From: CAXTPV01 sp965276715 | GTDB lineage: Bacteria > Pseudomonadota > Alphaproteobacteria > Acetobacterales > Acetobacteraceae | Assembly: GCA_965276715.1 (NCBI GenBank) | Contig: OZ255622.1 | Coordinates: forward strand, 558,001 to 622,000 | DNA length: 64,000 nucleotides | Reading direction: 5' to 3' | In this document: positions 49,741 to 58,505 of the stretch, piece after piece | Position numbering within the stretch: position 1 is the first letter of the stretch | How the letters are laid out: each line of letters begins with the position of its first letter | Notes under the pieces: generated by a model | The model's database searches: none | Told to the model about the DNA's origin: nothing | The model's input: only the letters and a program-made list of their open reading frames with translations | Made by a program: the position numbers and the translations under genes

Positions 49741-50167
49741 TCGCCAGGTCGCGCATCGCCATCACCAGGTTCATGTGCGGCGCGATCAGCCGCTGCGGCA
49801 GCGACGGCAGGTAGATGCGGCACACATCGAGCTTCTTGGAGGCCGGCAGCGCCGCGAAAGACGGCCGCGATGTCGCCTCGCCGCCTCCGTCGTAACTCTT
49901 GGCGATGGCAGCGAGCAGCGCCGGCGGGAACGCCGCCAGCAACGCCTTCTCCGATGGGCTGAGGATCCTGTCGCGCAGCGGTCCCGACAGCGTGCGCGTC
50001 TCGACGACCTTCGGCGGCTCGTACGGCTTCAGCCGCCCCAGCGGAAACTCGACCTCGACCCCGTTCTTCTGCAGCACGTAACCGGTCTTGCCGTCGATAT
50101 CGACCAGCGTCCCGTCATGCGATCCGTCGAGATCGGACACATGGTCTCCGATAGACAGACCAGCCAT
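49727..50167 (-). CDS. hypothetical protein
   Basis: The 146-residue cytoplasmic protein starts at ATG 50167. The first 50 residues look like a small beta domain (GLSIGDHVSDLDGSHDGTLV, DIDGKTGYVLQKNGVEVEFP), as in SH3-like modules. The rest is helical (SPSEKALLAAFPPALLAAIA, PASKKLDVCRIYLPSLPQRL). No family is recognised. It overlaps the decayed end of the exporter gene by a few bases. The 189 bases between its start and the phosphoesterase stop hold nothing I can name. Confidence 0.6.
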   Translation of the reverse strand: MAGLSIGDHVSDLDGSHDGTLVDIDGKTGYVLQKNGVEVEFPLGRLKPYEPPKVVETRTLSGPLRDRILSPSEKALLAAFPPALLAAIAKSYDGGGEATSRPSFAALPASKKLDVCRIYLPSLPQRLIAPHMNLVMAMRDLAKPGR

Positions 50168-50356
50168 CGCCGCGCTCCCGACCCCGCTGCCGACAACGGC
50201 TCACGGATCGGGCGGCTGGGCAAGATCAATCCGGAACAACCCTCCCCCGATGGTCGATCGGCTTGATTGCGGAGGCACCAAATTTCAAGTGAGTGAGCGC
50301 GTAACGCCCTGAAGACACAGCTATCCTCTGCTCACACGGCCGGCTGGTCGCGCGGC

Positions 50357-52030
50357 TCAATCATTGTCCGGATCGATCTCCGGTCCGGGATAGGACAGGA
50401 AAAAACTCGCATCCTTCTCCGACGGGATCGTCTGGTAGGCACGCGGCGCGGACAGTCGGAAGAAGTCGCTGAGGTCTGTCGTCGCCCGCTTGTCGGCAAA
50501 ACCGAGCTGCCCCTCCGGCAGATGGTTGATACCCTCGATCATCCGCAACACGCTGCCGAAATCGTGCGGCACGTTGTTGATCGTCCCGGCCGGCGTGTAG
50601 GCCGACACCATGAGCAACGGCACACGGAATCCCGACTGGTAGTCGCCCTGACAGTCGAACGACGTGCACGGCAGCGTCGAGGCATACGGCGCCGGACGAT
50701 GGTCCGACCATCCGCCCCAATCGTCCCACGTCACGACGATCGCCGTGTTCCGCCAGTAGTTCTGGCCTGCATCCCTCGTGCCGGCCGGGCAAGTCGGATT
50801 GTTGCCGATCGCATTGATCACCGACGCGACCCAGGAAGGCCCGTATAGATCCCGCGGACCGGGATGGTCGGACCAGGCGCCGTTCGGAATGACCCAGTTC
50901 ACATTCGAGAGCTTGCAGCTCGCGATGTCGCGCAGCACGTCGGTGCCCAGTTTGGCCGTGTCGACATTCGCGTTCCACTCCTTGCCCATGCACGCCAGAG
51001 CCGACTTCGGGTCACCGTTCGGATGGACGTAGCCGGGCTGGCAGATCGACTTGATGGAATCGGGCGCCGTCCAGATCGATCCTGGCGACGGCGCATAGTA
51101 TTTCCACGAGATCGCATGCGGATCCAGCACGTCCGCCATGCTCTGATGGTCGTAGCAGAAGGCGCCGACCGGGTTCTGCGGATAGGACAGGAACACGTTC
51201 TTGACCGGACACTCCTGCACCGAGTTGCCGGCTGAGCGCTTGCAGTCGGGAAAGGCAAATCCGCCCGGCGCGGGAAGGATCAGATCATTGGTCGAGTTCG
51301 CCGGCGCCAGGCATCCCGCCTGATTGCCGATGATCTTGCTGTTGAAGTTCTCCGACACGAAGATCGAGAACTGGTCCGCGAGTGCGAGCGGTGCCGACGT
51401 GCCGGAGAACATGAACTGGTGCGCCGGATAGCTCGGGCCCTGGTTGGTCTGATACATGGCGTTCGCCCAGCCGTACTGCTTGGCGAGGCGCAGATAAGGA
51501 TCGATCCGGCCGCCGCTCGACCCGTCGCTGTTGGTGATCGGGAAGTTCTCGACATACCCGTAGGACGACCCGGCCGGCGAGGCGGTCTTCCAGGCACCGT
51601 CGTTGCGGCACGCCAGCGTGACGGGATCGGGATCGCACATGTTCTCGAAACCCGTATGCGAATGATCCGGATCGACGCTTCCGGAAAACGTCACCGGCTT
51701 CAACGTGACCGGAGAAGGAGTGCCGCCCTGGTTGGAAATGCCGCAGGGAGAGACGTCGTAGCAGCCCGAGGTGACGGCGGCCGGTGTGCAGGCATGCAAC
51801 GCATCCGTGGTTGCGGGCAACGGGCAAGCCGGCGCCAGGAAGTGGAACAGATTGTCCGGGGTCCGGTTCTCCTGAAAGATCACGACGACGTTCTTGATCC
51901 GCGGCGGGAACTGCGCCAGCGCCGCAGGCGAGGCCAGCATCGAGAGGCAGGCCAACCCGAGGCCGCGCGCCCGCATCGATTTCGGCCCGGCCGCCGGTCC
52001 GCCTGCTTCGCGCCGTTCAAGCCACTCCAT
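50357..52030 (-). CDS. secreted phosphoesterase (acid phosphatase/phospholipase C family)
   Basis: The 557-residue exported enzyme starts at ATG 52030, with GGGAGG 5 bases upstream. A signal peptide covers residues about 20-40 (RGLGLACLSMLASPAALAQ). The family motif IKNVVVIFQENRTPDNLFHF follows the cleavage site. Other typical elements are DPDHSHTGFENMCDPD, NQGPSYPAHQFMFSG, and the late metal-site TWDDWGGWSDHRPAPYA. Members of this phosphoesterase family (PF04185) cleave phosphomonoesters or phospholipids outside the cytoplasm. Several cysteines suggest disulfides in the periplasm. Confidence 0.87.
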   Translation of the reverse strand: MEWLERREAGGPAAGPKSMRARGLGLACLSMLASPAALAQFPPRIKNVVVIFQENRTPDNLFHFLAPACPLPATTDALHACTPAAVTSGCYDVSPCGISNQGGTPSPVTLKPVTFSGSVDPDHSHTGFENMCDPDPVTLACRNDGAWKTASPAGSSYGYVENFPITNSDGSSGGRIDPYLRLAKQYGWANAMYQTNQGPSYPAHQFMFSGTSAPLALADQFSIFVSENFNSKIIGNQAGCLAPANSTNDLILPAPGGFAFPDCKRSAGNSVQECPVKNVFLSYPQNPVGAFCYDHQSMADVLDPHAISWKYYAPSPGSIWTAPDSIKSICQPGYVHPNGDPKSALACMGKEWNANVDTAKLGTDVLRDIASCKLSNVNWVIPNGAWSDHPGPRDLYGPSWVASVINAIGNNPTCPAGTRDAGQNYWRNTAIVVTWDDWGGWSDHRPAPYASTLPCTSFDCQGDYQSGFRVPLLMVSAYTPAGTINNVPHDFGSVLRMIEGINHLPEGQLGFADKRATTDLSDFFRLSAPRAYQTIPSEKDASFFLSYPGPEIDPDND

Positions 52031-52130
52031 CGCCACCTCCCGTTTATGCGCGAGCGGTCGATGGTCTTGATCTCGTAGCCACCGAATTTCAAACCAAGCG
52101 GGGCGCCGCGCGCCGCCCGACGCGTCCAAA

Positions 52131-53066
52131 TCACCGATCGCCGGCCGCCAGGAATGACCGCGCCGTCGCGGCGGCACCGACCTCGAACGATGTCATATCA
52201 GCCCAGAACCGCCGGCTGAACTTGCTCGAATCGACTTGATACGGCCGGTCCCAGGTGAAACCGACGTCGGCGACCTCCTTCATCATCCGCGAGAAAATCC
52301 CCAGGATCGGCAGCAGCCCGAGCGGGATGGACGTCACCGCCGGCCTGCGTCCGATCGCATCCGCTCCGAGCTTGAGAATCTCGCGCGGCGTGCGGGTCGG
52401 CGCGCAGGGCATGTTCCAGACCTCCCCATAGGCATCGTCCGGCGCGTCGAGCAGCGTCACTGCGGCGCGCGCGATGTCCGGCACGTAGGCGAAGTCGTGC
52501 GGCGTGTCGGGAGCGAAAAGCAGAGCCGATTGACCCTGTGCGATCCGGCCCAGTGCGGTGGCACCCAGATGCGAGGCCATCACGCCCGGTCTGTAGAAAT
52601 CCGGGCAGCGAAGCGCTGCCACGCGCACCCGGTCCGCGGCCGTCATCCAGATCCGCGTCACCTCGGTCAGGATCGCAGGCTTTCGACCGGCTTCGCTCAG
52701 CGTCACGTCCTCACGACGCGGTTCGCTCTGTGGCCCGAGCTGGTAAAGATTGTCGATGAAGACCAGCCGCGCGCCTGTCGCGGCGCAGGCCTCGACGACA
52801 TTGCGCATCGTCGTGGGCCAGGCGGTCCGCCAGACCCGCGAGTCATAGGGAAAGCCGACCGCGAGCACGACCTGACCCGCGCCGTCGACCGCATGGCGCA
52901 CAGCCTCCCGATCCAGCAGGTCGCACTCGGTGAAGGCAGCCCCGGTTGGGATCTCCGCCGGCCGGCTGCGCTGCGCGATCCGCACCGCCTCGCCGCGCGC
53001 CACCAGCGTGTGCGCGATCGGGCAGCCTACCGCTCCGTAACCAAGCACAGTCGTGTTTCTAGTCAC
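52131..53066 (-). CDS. NAD(P)-dependent epimerase/reductase
   Basis: The 311-residue protein starts at GTG 53066, with GGAGG 8 bases upstream. The Rossmann motif TTVLGYGAVGCPIAHTLVAR is at the N-terminus. GARLVFIDNLYQLGP near residue 110 and AALRCPDFYRPGVMASHLG near 170 fit extended SDR proteins with an atypical active site. The substrate is unknown. It is divergent from a broken LysR gene, which probably once regulated it. Confidence 0.82.
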   Translation of the reverse strand: MTRNTTVLGYGAVGCPIAHTLVARGEAVRIAQRSRPAEIPTGAAFTECDLLDREAVRHAVDGAGQVVLAVGFPYDSRVWRTAWPTTMRNVVEACAATGARLVFIDNLYQLGPQSEPRREDVTLSEAGRKPAILTEVTRIWMTAADRVRVAALRCPDFYRPGVMASHLGATALGRIAQGQSALLFAPDTPHDFAYVPDIARAAVTLLDAPDDAYGEVWNMPCAPTRTPREILKLGADAIGRRPAVTSIPLGLLPILGIFSRMMKEVADVGFTWDRPYQVDSSKFSRRFWADMTSFEVGAAATARSFLAAGDR

Positions 53067-53163
53067 GATCGCATCCTCCACATTGTCATTGCCGGCACCG
53101 AGATGCGCGCCTCCGGCACACAATAAAATCGCCGAGGATCGTTGAGCCGCTAGACGGAAATAG

Positions 53164-54039
53164 ATGAACACCGACCTGGACTGGAGCCTGCACCGGACGT
53201 TCCTGGCCGTCCTGCAGGAGGGTTCCCCTGTCCGGCGCCGCCCGGCGCCTGGGTCTCACGCAACCGACCGTCGCCCGTCATATCGCAGCGCTTGAACGAG
53301 CGATCGGGACTGACCTTTTCCTCCGCTCGCCGCGCGGCCTGCTGCCGACCGAAACAGCGCGCGACCTCGCACCCCACGCCGAGACGCTCGCGGCCACCGC
53401 GGCAGCCCTGCTCCGAACCGCCAGCGGCCGCAGGAGCGAGGTGCGCGGTATCGTGCGGATCAGCGCCAGCGAGGTGGTGGGCGGCGAGCGCCTGCCGCCG
53501 ATCCTGGCGTCGCTTCGCCAACGCTACCCGGGGCTGATCCTCGAACTCGCGCTGTCGAACGCGCTGCATGACCTGCTGCGCCACGAAGCCGACATCGCCG
53601 TACGCATGGTCCCGCCACCCAGGAGGCGCTGATCGCCCGCCGGCTGCCGCCCGTCCCCTTTGGCCTGCACGCGCATCGCGACTATCTGGACCGGCGCGGG
53701 ACGCCGGATCAGATCGCTTCTCTCGGCCAGCACGACCTGATCGGCTTCGATCGCAAGACGCCCGCGATCCGTGCCATCGTCGAACGCTTCCCGTTCCTCG
53801 ATCGCGCCGCCTTCGCTCTGCGCACCGACAGCGACCTGGCGCAACTGGCCGCACTGCGCGCCGGCTTCGGCATCGGCCTCTGCCAGGTCATCCTCGCGAG
53901 CCGTGACCCCGACCTGGTGCGCGTCCTCGCCCGCGACTTCGCCCTCGATCTCGACCTGTGGATCGTCATGCACGAGGACCTGAAAACGAGCGCCCGATGC
54001 CGGGTCGTCTTCGACGCCCTCGTGGACGGCCTCGCCTAG
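53164..54039 (+). pseudogene. LysR-family regulator with two frameshifts
   Basis: Three pieces in two frames make a complete LysR protein. ATG 53164 opens NTDLDWSLHRTFLAVLQEGS. One extra base in the CCCC run at about 53226 shifts the frame; LSGAARRLGLTQPTVARHIA and ALERAIGTDLFLRSPRGLLP (the helix-turn-helix) continue in the next. Near 53617 a second shift returns to the first frame with LIARRLPPVPFGLHAHRDYL through to DALVDGLA and TAG 54037. Length and motifs are otherwise normal. It is divergent from the epimerase gene by 97 bases. Confidence 0.85.
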
Positions 54040-54152
54040 AGCAATATCGCTTCAAGTTGCGTCAGCACAGCGATAAAATTGCTCGTCAAAACAAAGGCTA
54101 GAGCGTGATCGGCTCCCGCATTTCATGTCAACCTTAGCCGGTCACGCTCTAG
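54040..54152. repeat. intergenic repeat with CTAGAGC hairpin
   Basis: CTAGAGCGTGATCGGCT at 54098-54114 pairs with AGCCGGTCACGCTCTAG at 54136-54152, a 17-bp stem with one mismatch and a 21-base loop. The bases before it (GAGCAATATCGCTTCAAG onwards) look like part of the same repeat type. The end of the stem supplies the TAG stop of the SDR gene. The element resembles dispersed alphaproteobacterial intergenic repeats and the copy at 211. It may act as a bidirectional terminator for the converging lysR and SDR genes. Confidence 0.6.
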
Positions 54153-55030
54153 GAAGCCGCGAACGCGTCCTTCCAGTCGGGATGCCAGCGCGAGAGCGGC
54201 GGCCGGTTGGCCACGATGTCGCCCGCCGCCCAGAGAATGCGCTTGTGGTCGATCTCGGCACTCACGTCGTTGTCCGGGCACAGCAGGTAGAAATCGCCTC
54301 GCGCCATGCCGGCCGCCATGAAGTCGACCACCTGTTCGGCGGTCCAGGCAGCGTCCGGCTTGGCCGCAACCCCGTGCGCGCGGGTGAAGCCGGTATAGGT
54401 GAACCCTGGGATGAGCAGATGCGCCGTCACCTGGTTGCCCGGCATGTTGCGCAGATCGTGCGCCAACGCCTCCGTGACCACCTTGATGCCTGCCTTGGAG
54501 ACATTGTAGGCGGTATCGCCCGGCGGACAGGTGATGCCCTGCTTGGATCCGGTGTTGACGATGGCGCAGGGGGTGTCCTGGCCGCTCATCGTCGGCGCGA
54601 ACATCTGCACGCCATGCACGACGCCCCACAGATTGGTGTCGATGATCTGGTGCCAGCGCGCGACCGGGCTGGCGATCTCCCCGCCGCCCTCCCGGCCCGC
54701 GTTGTTCATCAGGACCGCCACCTCGCCGAACGTCTCGAGCGTCCGGTCGTGCAGCGCACGGACCTGCTCCTCCCTGGCCACGTCCGTGGGCACCGCGAGC
54801 ACCTGCGGGGAACGGATCGCCAGCGCCTCGGCCGCTCGCGCAAGTGCCGCCTCGTCGATGTCGGCAAGACAGAGCCGCATGCCGCGATCGGCCAGAAAGT
54901 GCGCGGCCGCCAGGCCGATGCCGCTCGCGGCGCCGGTGATGACGGCGACCCGGCCGGGGGCGATCGCCGGGTGCGAGGCGGAGGCGAGCGACGTCGCAAG
55001 CTGCGTCACGTTGGGCATCGCGTCGGACAT
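54149..55030 (-). CDS. short-chain dehydrogenase/reductase
   Basis: The 293-residue enzyme is set to start at ATG 55030, which shares one base with the stop of the small secreted protein gene (TGATG). The NAD-binding motif VAVITGAASGIGLAAAHFLA, NNAGREGGGEI near residue 108 and the catalytic YNVSKAG near 165 are present. Substrate is unknown. The last codon and stop lie inside the CTAGAGC hairpin. Confidence 0.9.
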   Translation of the reverse strand: MSDAMPNVTQLATSLASASHPAIAPGRVAVITGAASGIGLAAAHFLADRGMRLCLADIDEAALARAAEALAIRSPQVLAVPTDVAREEQVRALHDRTLETFGEVAVLMNNAGREGGGEIASPVARWHQIIDTNLWGVVHGVQMFAPTMSGQDTPCAIVNTGSKQGITCPPGDTAYNVSKAGIKVVTEALAHDLRNMPGNQVTAHLLIPGFTYTGFTRAHGVAAKPDAAWTAEQVVDFMAAGMARGDFYLLCPDNDVSAEIDHKRILWAAGDIVANRPPLSRWHPDWKDAFAAS

Positions 55031-55332
55031 CACAGGGACGAAGCCGCCGGCAACGGCGATCTCGGTCGAACGACAACCGCCCTGATCGCCCGGCATCCTT
55101 GAGCATCGTCCAGCCGGTCGGCGGTCAGGCGAAAGGGGGATCGCGCCAGGAAGCGCCGATCGAGACCGTCCAAAGCTGGCTTGACGATCGGGACAGCATC
55201 ATTATCGACCAGGACAGCGGCACGCCCCCCGGTTCCGACCGACGAGCCAGGATAGCGGCCCGAAGCCACGGTCCCCGTCAATGCCAACGTCCCGACCAGA
55301 ACAGCGAGAACATGACCAACCTGCCGCATCAT
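55030..55332 (-). CDS. small exported protein coupled to SDR gene
   Basis: The 100-residue frame starts at ATG 55332 (or 55329). The N-terminus RQVGHVLAVLVGTLALTGTV is a good signal peptide with an ASG cleavage region. The mature part has RYPGSSVGTGGRAAVLVDND and a basic middle (DRRFLARSPFRLTADRLDD). Its TGA overlaps the SDR ATG, which favours real translation. No family is recognised. The 113 bases upstream, to the DUF2721 stop, show nothing certain. Confidence 0.5.
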   Translation of the reverse strand: MMRQVGHVLAVLVGTLALTGTVASGRYPGSSVGTGGRAAVLVDNDAVPIVKPALDGLDRRFLARSPFRLTADRLDDAQGCRAIRAVVVRPRSPLPAASSL

Positions 55333-55445
55333 CCACCCCGGAGTTCGCGCGACACTGTCGCGCCACGACAATGTGTCTCCTCGGCTCGCCGCTGATGCTG
55401 GAGCCGGCATGACAAGGCCGCAATTCGTCTCCGCCGCACGACGGG

Positions 55446-55940
55446 TCAAGCCCCCTTCCCGCCAACCGACCGCGGCACCGGGCCCTGCCGCCTCAAGCCA
55501 TGCCAGGCGAGCAGGCTGTCGATCAGGAACGCGATCAGCGAACCGATCGTGCAGCCGAGCGCCAGTCCGAACAACCCGATGAGCCAGCCGGCGATCCCGG
55601 AGCCACGCACGCCACCCAGGAACAGGATGAAGACCGAGCCGCACGTTGCCGCGCCGCCGATCGCGCCGAGCGCCACCGAAGCATCGAGTGCCAGCACGCG
55701 ACGGCGCAGCCTGACGAGATGCCGCTCGAGTTCCGCAGCCTCGGTCTCCGTGATGTCGGCCTTCAGCAGATCGGTCGCGTGCTCGATATGATCCGACACG
55801 CGCGCCAGGCGCGTGTTGAACAGGCCGAGCAGGATTCCGATGCCCGAGAGCAGGAAAACAGGCGTCAACGCGGTCTGGATCAAATGGGCGGCGCTGTCGA
55901 CGGCGTCGTCGGGCGCGAGGTTGAATGGTGGGAGCGCCAT
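55446..55940 (-). CDS. DUF2721 family membrane protein
   Basis: The 164-residue protein starts at ATG 55940, 8 bases after the mntR-like stop. Helix one is LTPVFLLSGIGILLGLFNTR, followed by a charged cytoplasmic loop (RVSDHIEHATDLLK, ELERHLVRLRRRVLAL) and two more hydrophobic segments (GGAATCGSVFILFLGGV, WLIGLFGLALGCTIGSLIAF). The FNTR-L-x-R-V-x-D-H pattern is characteristic of DUF2721. Function is not known. Confidence 0.82.
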   Translation of the reverse strand: MALPPFNLAPDDAVDSAAHLIQTALTPVFLLSGIGILLGLFNTRLARVSDHIEHATDLLKADITETEAAELERHLVRLRRRVLALDASVALGAIGGAATCGSVFILFLGGVRGSGIAGWLIGLFGLALGCTIGSLIAFLIDSLLAWHGLRRQGPVPRSVGGKGA

Positions 55941-55948
55941 GGAACCCC

Positions 55949-56410
55949 TCAGCCCCCATGGCGGACGAGGAAGCGTCCGAAGGCTTCAAGCGTCGCTTCG
56001 GAGGCGTGATGTTCCATACCCTCGGCGTCAGCCTCCGCGGCTTCGGCGGGCACGCCGACGGCAATCAGCAGCTCGACCATCAGCCGGTGCCGAGCGCGCA
56101 CCCGGTCGGCGAGCGCCTGCCCCGTCTCGGTCAGAAAGATGCCGCGGTAGGGACGCGCCGTGACAAGGCCTTCCCGCTTGAGGCGGGTGATGCTCTTGAG
56201 CGCGGTCGGATGGGTCACCCCGAGGCGCTTGGCGACCTCGGTCGCGCGGGCCTCGCCGTTGGCGAGGATGAGGTCGGCGATCAGCTCGACATAATCCTCC
56301 TGCACCGTCGTCGAGCGCGCCGTGCGCGCCTTGCCGAACCGTCGCGCCTGGGTCGGCTCCTCGGGCATCTCCGCCGAGATCGGCCGGCTTACCGAAGCGG
56401 GTTGTGTCAC
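55949..56410 (-). CDS. mntR: manganese-responsive regulator of the MntR/DtxR family
   Basis: The 153-residue regulator starts at GTG 56410, with GGAG about 9 bases upstream. Its winged helix is ELIADLILANGEARATEVAK plus RLGVTHPTALKSITRLKREG. The metal-binding part includes RHRLMVELLIAVGVPAEAAE and AEGMEHHASEATLEAFGRFL, with the E-x-x-E/M-E-H-H ligands of MntR. MntR represses manganese uptake when manganese is abundant; no mntH or sitABCD gene is visible here. It may form an operon with the DUF2721 gene. Confidence 0.85.
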   Translation of the reverse strand: MTQPASVSRPISAEMPEEPTQARRFGKARTARSTTVQEDYVELIADLILANGEARATEVAKRLGVTHPTALKSITRLKREGLVTARPYRGIFLTETGQALADRVRARHRLMVELLIAVGVPAEAAEADAEGMEHHASEATLEAFGRFLVRHGG

Positions 56411-56482
56411 TGCTCGCTCTCCGCAGGTTCGGGTCCGTCGCGCGCCCTTCTAGCGCGCGGGCTCGAACCGGGCCATCGCGGC

Positions 56483-58066
56483 TCAGGAGGTCCGGACCGG
56501 CCAGCCTGGAAAGGAGAACGCCCGGCGGCCCGGCATGTCGCTGATCCGCGCGTCTCCGGCCGCACGCCCCTCCTCTCGCTCGCGCTCGCGCAACAGGGTC
56601 TCGACGACCTTCGCCGAGGTCAGCACGCCCGGCAGACCCGCGCCCGGGTGGGTGCCGGCACCCACCAGGTAGAGGCCGTCGACTTCCTCGGACTTGTTGT
56701 GGGCACGGAACCAAGCCGACTGGGTCAAGCGCGGAGCGGTCGAGAAACCCGCGCCGAACCGGCTGCGATAATCGGTCCGGAAGGTCTCCGGCGTCATGAA
56801 GCTTTCGGACACGATGGCATCCGACAGACCGGGCAGCTCCCGCGCCTGCAGGATCTCCACCACCCGGTCCCGCAGGCCCGGAGCCGCCTTCGACCAGTCG
56901 ATGGCCGCGCGCAGATTGGGAACCGGCGCGAGCACGTAGAACGCATCCTGCCCCGCCGGCGCCATCGACGGATCAGTCGCGGTCGGCCGATGCAGATAGA
57001 GACTGAGATCGTGCGGCAGATGGGCCTGCCGTCCGAACACCTCGTCGAGCAGCTCGCGGTAGCGGTCACCGAGGATGATGGTGTGGTGGGCGGTCGCCTC
57101 ATAGCGCCGGGCGGTGCCGAAATAGAGGACGAACAGTCCCATCGAATAGGACAGCCGATCGAGGCGGCGCCTGGTCCAGCGGCGCTTGCGCACGCTTGGC
57201 AGCAGCTCGTCATAGAGAGCCGGGGCATCGGCGTTGGCGATCACGATATCGGCCGGCAACGTCTCGCCGCTCGCGAGTGCGACCCCGGTGACGCGACGTC
57301 CTGTCGCGTCGGTGGTGATGCGCTCGACATCCGCCCCCAGACGAACGGTCACGCCATGACGGCTCATCAACGCGCCGAGCGACGCGACCAGCGCGCCGGT
57401 GCCCCCGCTCGGAAACCAGACCCCGTGCGCGCGCTCCAGATGCTGGATCAGCGCATAGATGCCGCTGGTGTGGAACGGATGTCCGCCGACCAGCAACGGT
57501 TGCAGGCTGAACACGCGGCGGAGACTGTCGTCGCGTATGTTGCGACGCACCATTGCGTAGACCGATCGAGTCCCACCTAGACGAAGAAGTCCAGGCAGCG
57601 CCTTGAGCATCGTCGACAGACGGTGGAACGGCATCGTGCCGTAGCGCTCGTAACCGACTTCGTAGAGCGCCCGCGACAGGGATAGAAGGGCCTCATAGCC
57701 GGGACCGTCCTCGGCCGAGAAGCGGGCGATCTCCGCGCGCATGGCCTGCGGGTCGCCGCAATAGTCGAAGTGACGGCCGTCGGCGAAGGTGATGCGGTAG
57801 AATGGCGAGACCGGACGAAGCTCGACGTGATCATGGATGTTCTCGTCGAACAGCGCGAACAGCTCCTCGAGCAGGAACGGCGCCGTGACGACCGTCGGGC
57901 CGGCATCAAAACGGAACCCGCCGTGTGCCACCACACGGCCACGTCCCCCAAGCTGGTCGAGACGGTCCACGAGAGTGACGTTCTGCCCAAGCGCCCGGGC
58001 CCGCAATGCGGCCGCGATGCCGCCGAAGCCGGCGCCTACGACAATAGTGCCGAGTGCCGGCGTCAT
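56483..58066 (-). CDS. crtI: phytoene desaturase
   Basis: CrtI inserts double bonds into phytoene, giving neurosporene or lycopene for photosynthetic carotenoids. The 527-residue FAD protein starts at ATG 58066; the upstream frame extension is unlikely. The dinucleotide-binding motif TIVVGAGFGGIAAALRARAL is at the N-terminus, then GGRGRVVAHGGFRFDAGPTV near residue 40. The carotenoid-desaturase end is YLVGAGTHPGAGLPGVLTSA near 485. It resembles CrtI more than CrtD because of the QSAWFRAHNKSEE block. No crtB lies next to it. It lies downstream of tspO on the same strand with a plus-strand gene between. Confidence 0.9.
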   Translation of the reverse strand: MTPALGTIVVGAGFGGIAAALRARALGQNVTLVDRLDQLGGRGRVVAHGGFRFDAGPTVVTAPFLLEELFALFDENIHDHVELRPVSPFYRITFADGRHFDYCGDPQAMRAEIARFSAEDGPGYEALLSLSRALYEVGYERYGTMPFHRLSTMLKALPGLLRLGGTRSVYAMVRRNIRDDSLRRVFSLQPLLVGGHPFHTSGIYALIQHLERAHGVWFPSGGTGALVASLGALMSRHGVTVRLGADVERITTDATGRRVTGVALASGETLPADIVIANADAPALYDELLPSVRKRRWTRRRLDRLSYSMGLFVLYFGTARRYEATAHHTIILGDRYRELLDEVFGRQAHLPHDLSLYLHRPTATDPSMAPAGQDAFYVLAPVPNLRAAIDWSKAAPGLRDRVVEILQARELPGLSDAIVSESFMTPETFRTDYRSRFGAGFSTAPRLTQSAWFRAHNKSEEVDGLYLVGAGTHPGAGLPGVLTSAKVVETLLREREREEGRAAGDARISDMPGRRAFSFPGWPVRTS

Positions 58067-58170
58067 TGTTTTTTCCGCATAGCAGCAATGGTGAAAAAGG
58101 GTTGAAGAACCCCGGCTTCGGGTAGATGGTCGCGCATGTCCGGGCAGGCAAACTTGATGAGGACGCATGT

Positions 58171-58500
58171 ATGGGCGCGCCCATTCGATCCAACGAGTTT
58201 GCCGGTCCTGTCCTGCCTGATCGGATTGGACGCAGCGGTCGCGGATCGTCCGGCCTGCAGGCGCTCACCAGCTTCGTCGACACGGCAGTACCGGCCTTGC
58301 TGCTCCTGACGCTGATGGCGGCCGAGCAGAACAGCGAATCGGTCCCGGATCTCAAACGCCTGGCATCCATGCTGAGCGAGTGGCAGGACCTGGTGGGCGT
58401 CGATCCGGAAGGGCCCGATGCAACGCCGACGGCCGTCAGCCGGCTCTACCGTGCGGTCAACAGCCTCAAGTCCCAGACCGTCAAGGTCGGCGACGCCTAG
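58171..58500 (+). CDS. hypothetical protein inside the photosynthesis gene block
   Basis: The 109-residue frame from ATG 58171 (GAGG 10 bases upstream; ATG 58126 also possible) is the only plus-strand gene between crtI and tspO. It has a hydrophobic middle, TAVPALLLLTLMAAEQNSES, and a helical end (LKRLASMLSEWQDLVGVD, AVSRLYRAVNSLKSQTV). Antisense frames over it look less protein-like. No family is recognised. It ends 5 bases from the tspO stop. Confidence 0.5.
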   Translation: MGAPIRSNEFAGPVLPDRIGRSGRGSSGLQALTSFVDTAVPALLLLTLMAAEQNSESVPDLKRLASMLSEWQDLVGVDPEGPDATPTAVSRLYRAVNSLKSQTVKVGDA

Positions 58501-58505
58501 GCTGG

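Noticed and set aside
55333..56064. Upstream extension of the small exported protein frame to 344 codons
   Set aside because: It crosses the DUF2721 gene in another frame; the signal peptide at 55332 marks the real start.
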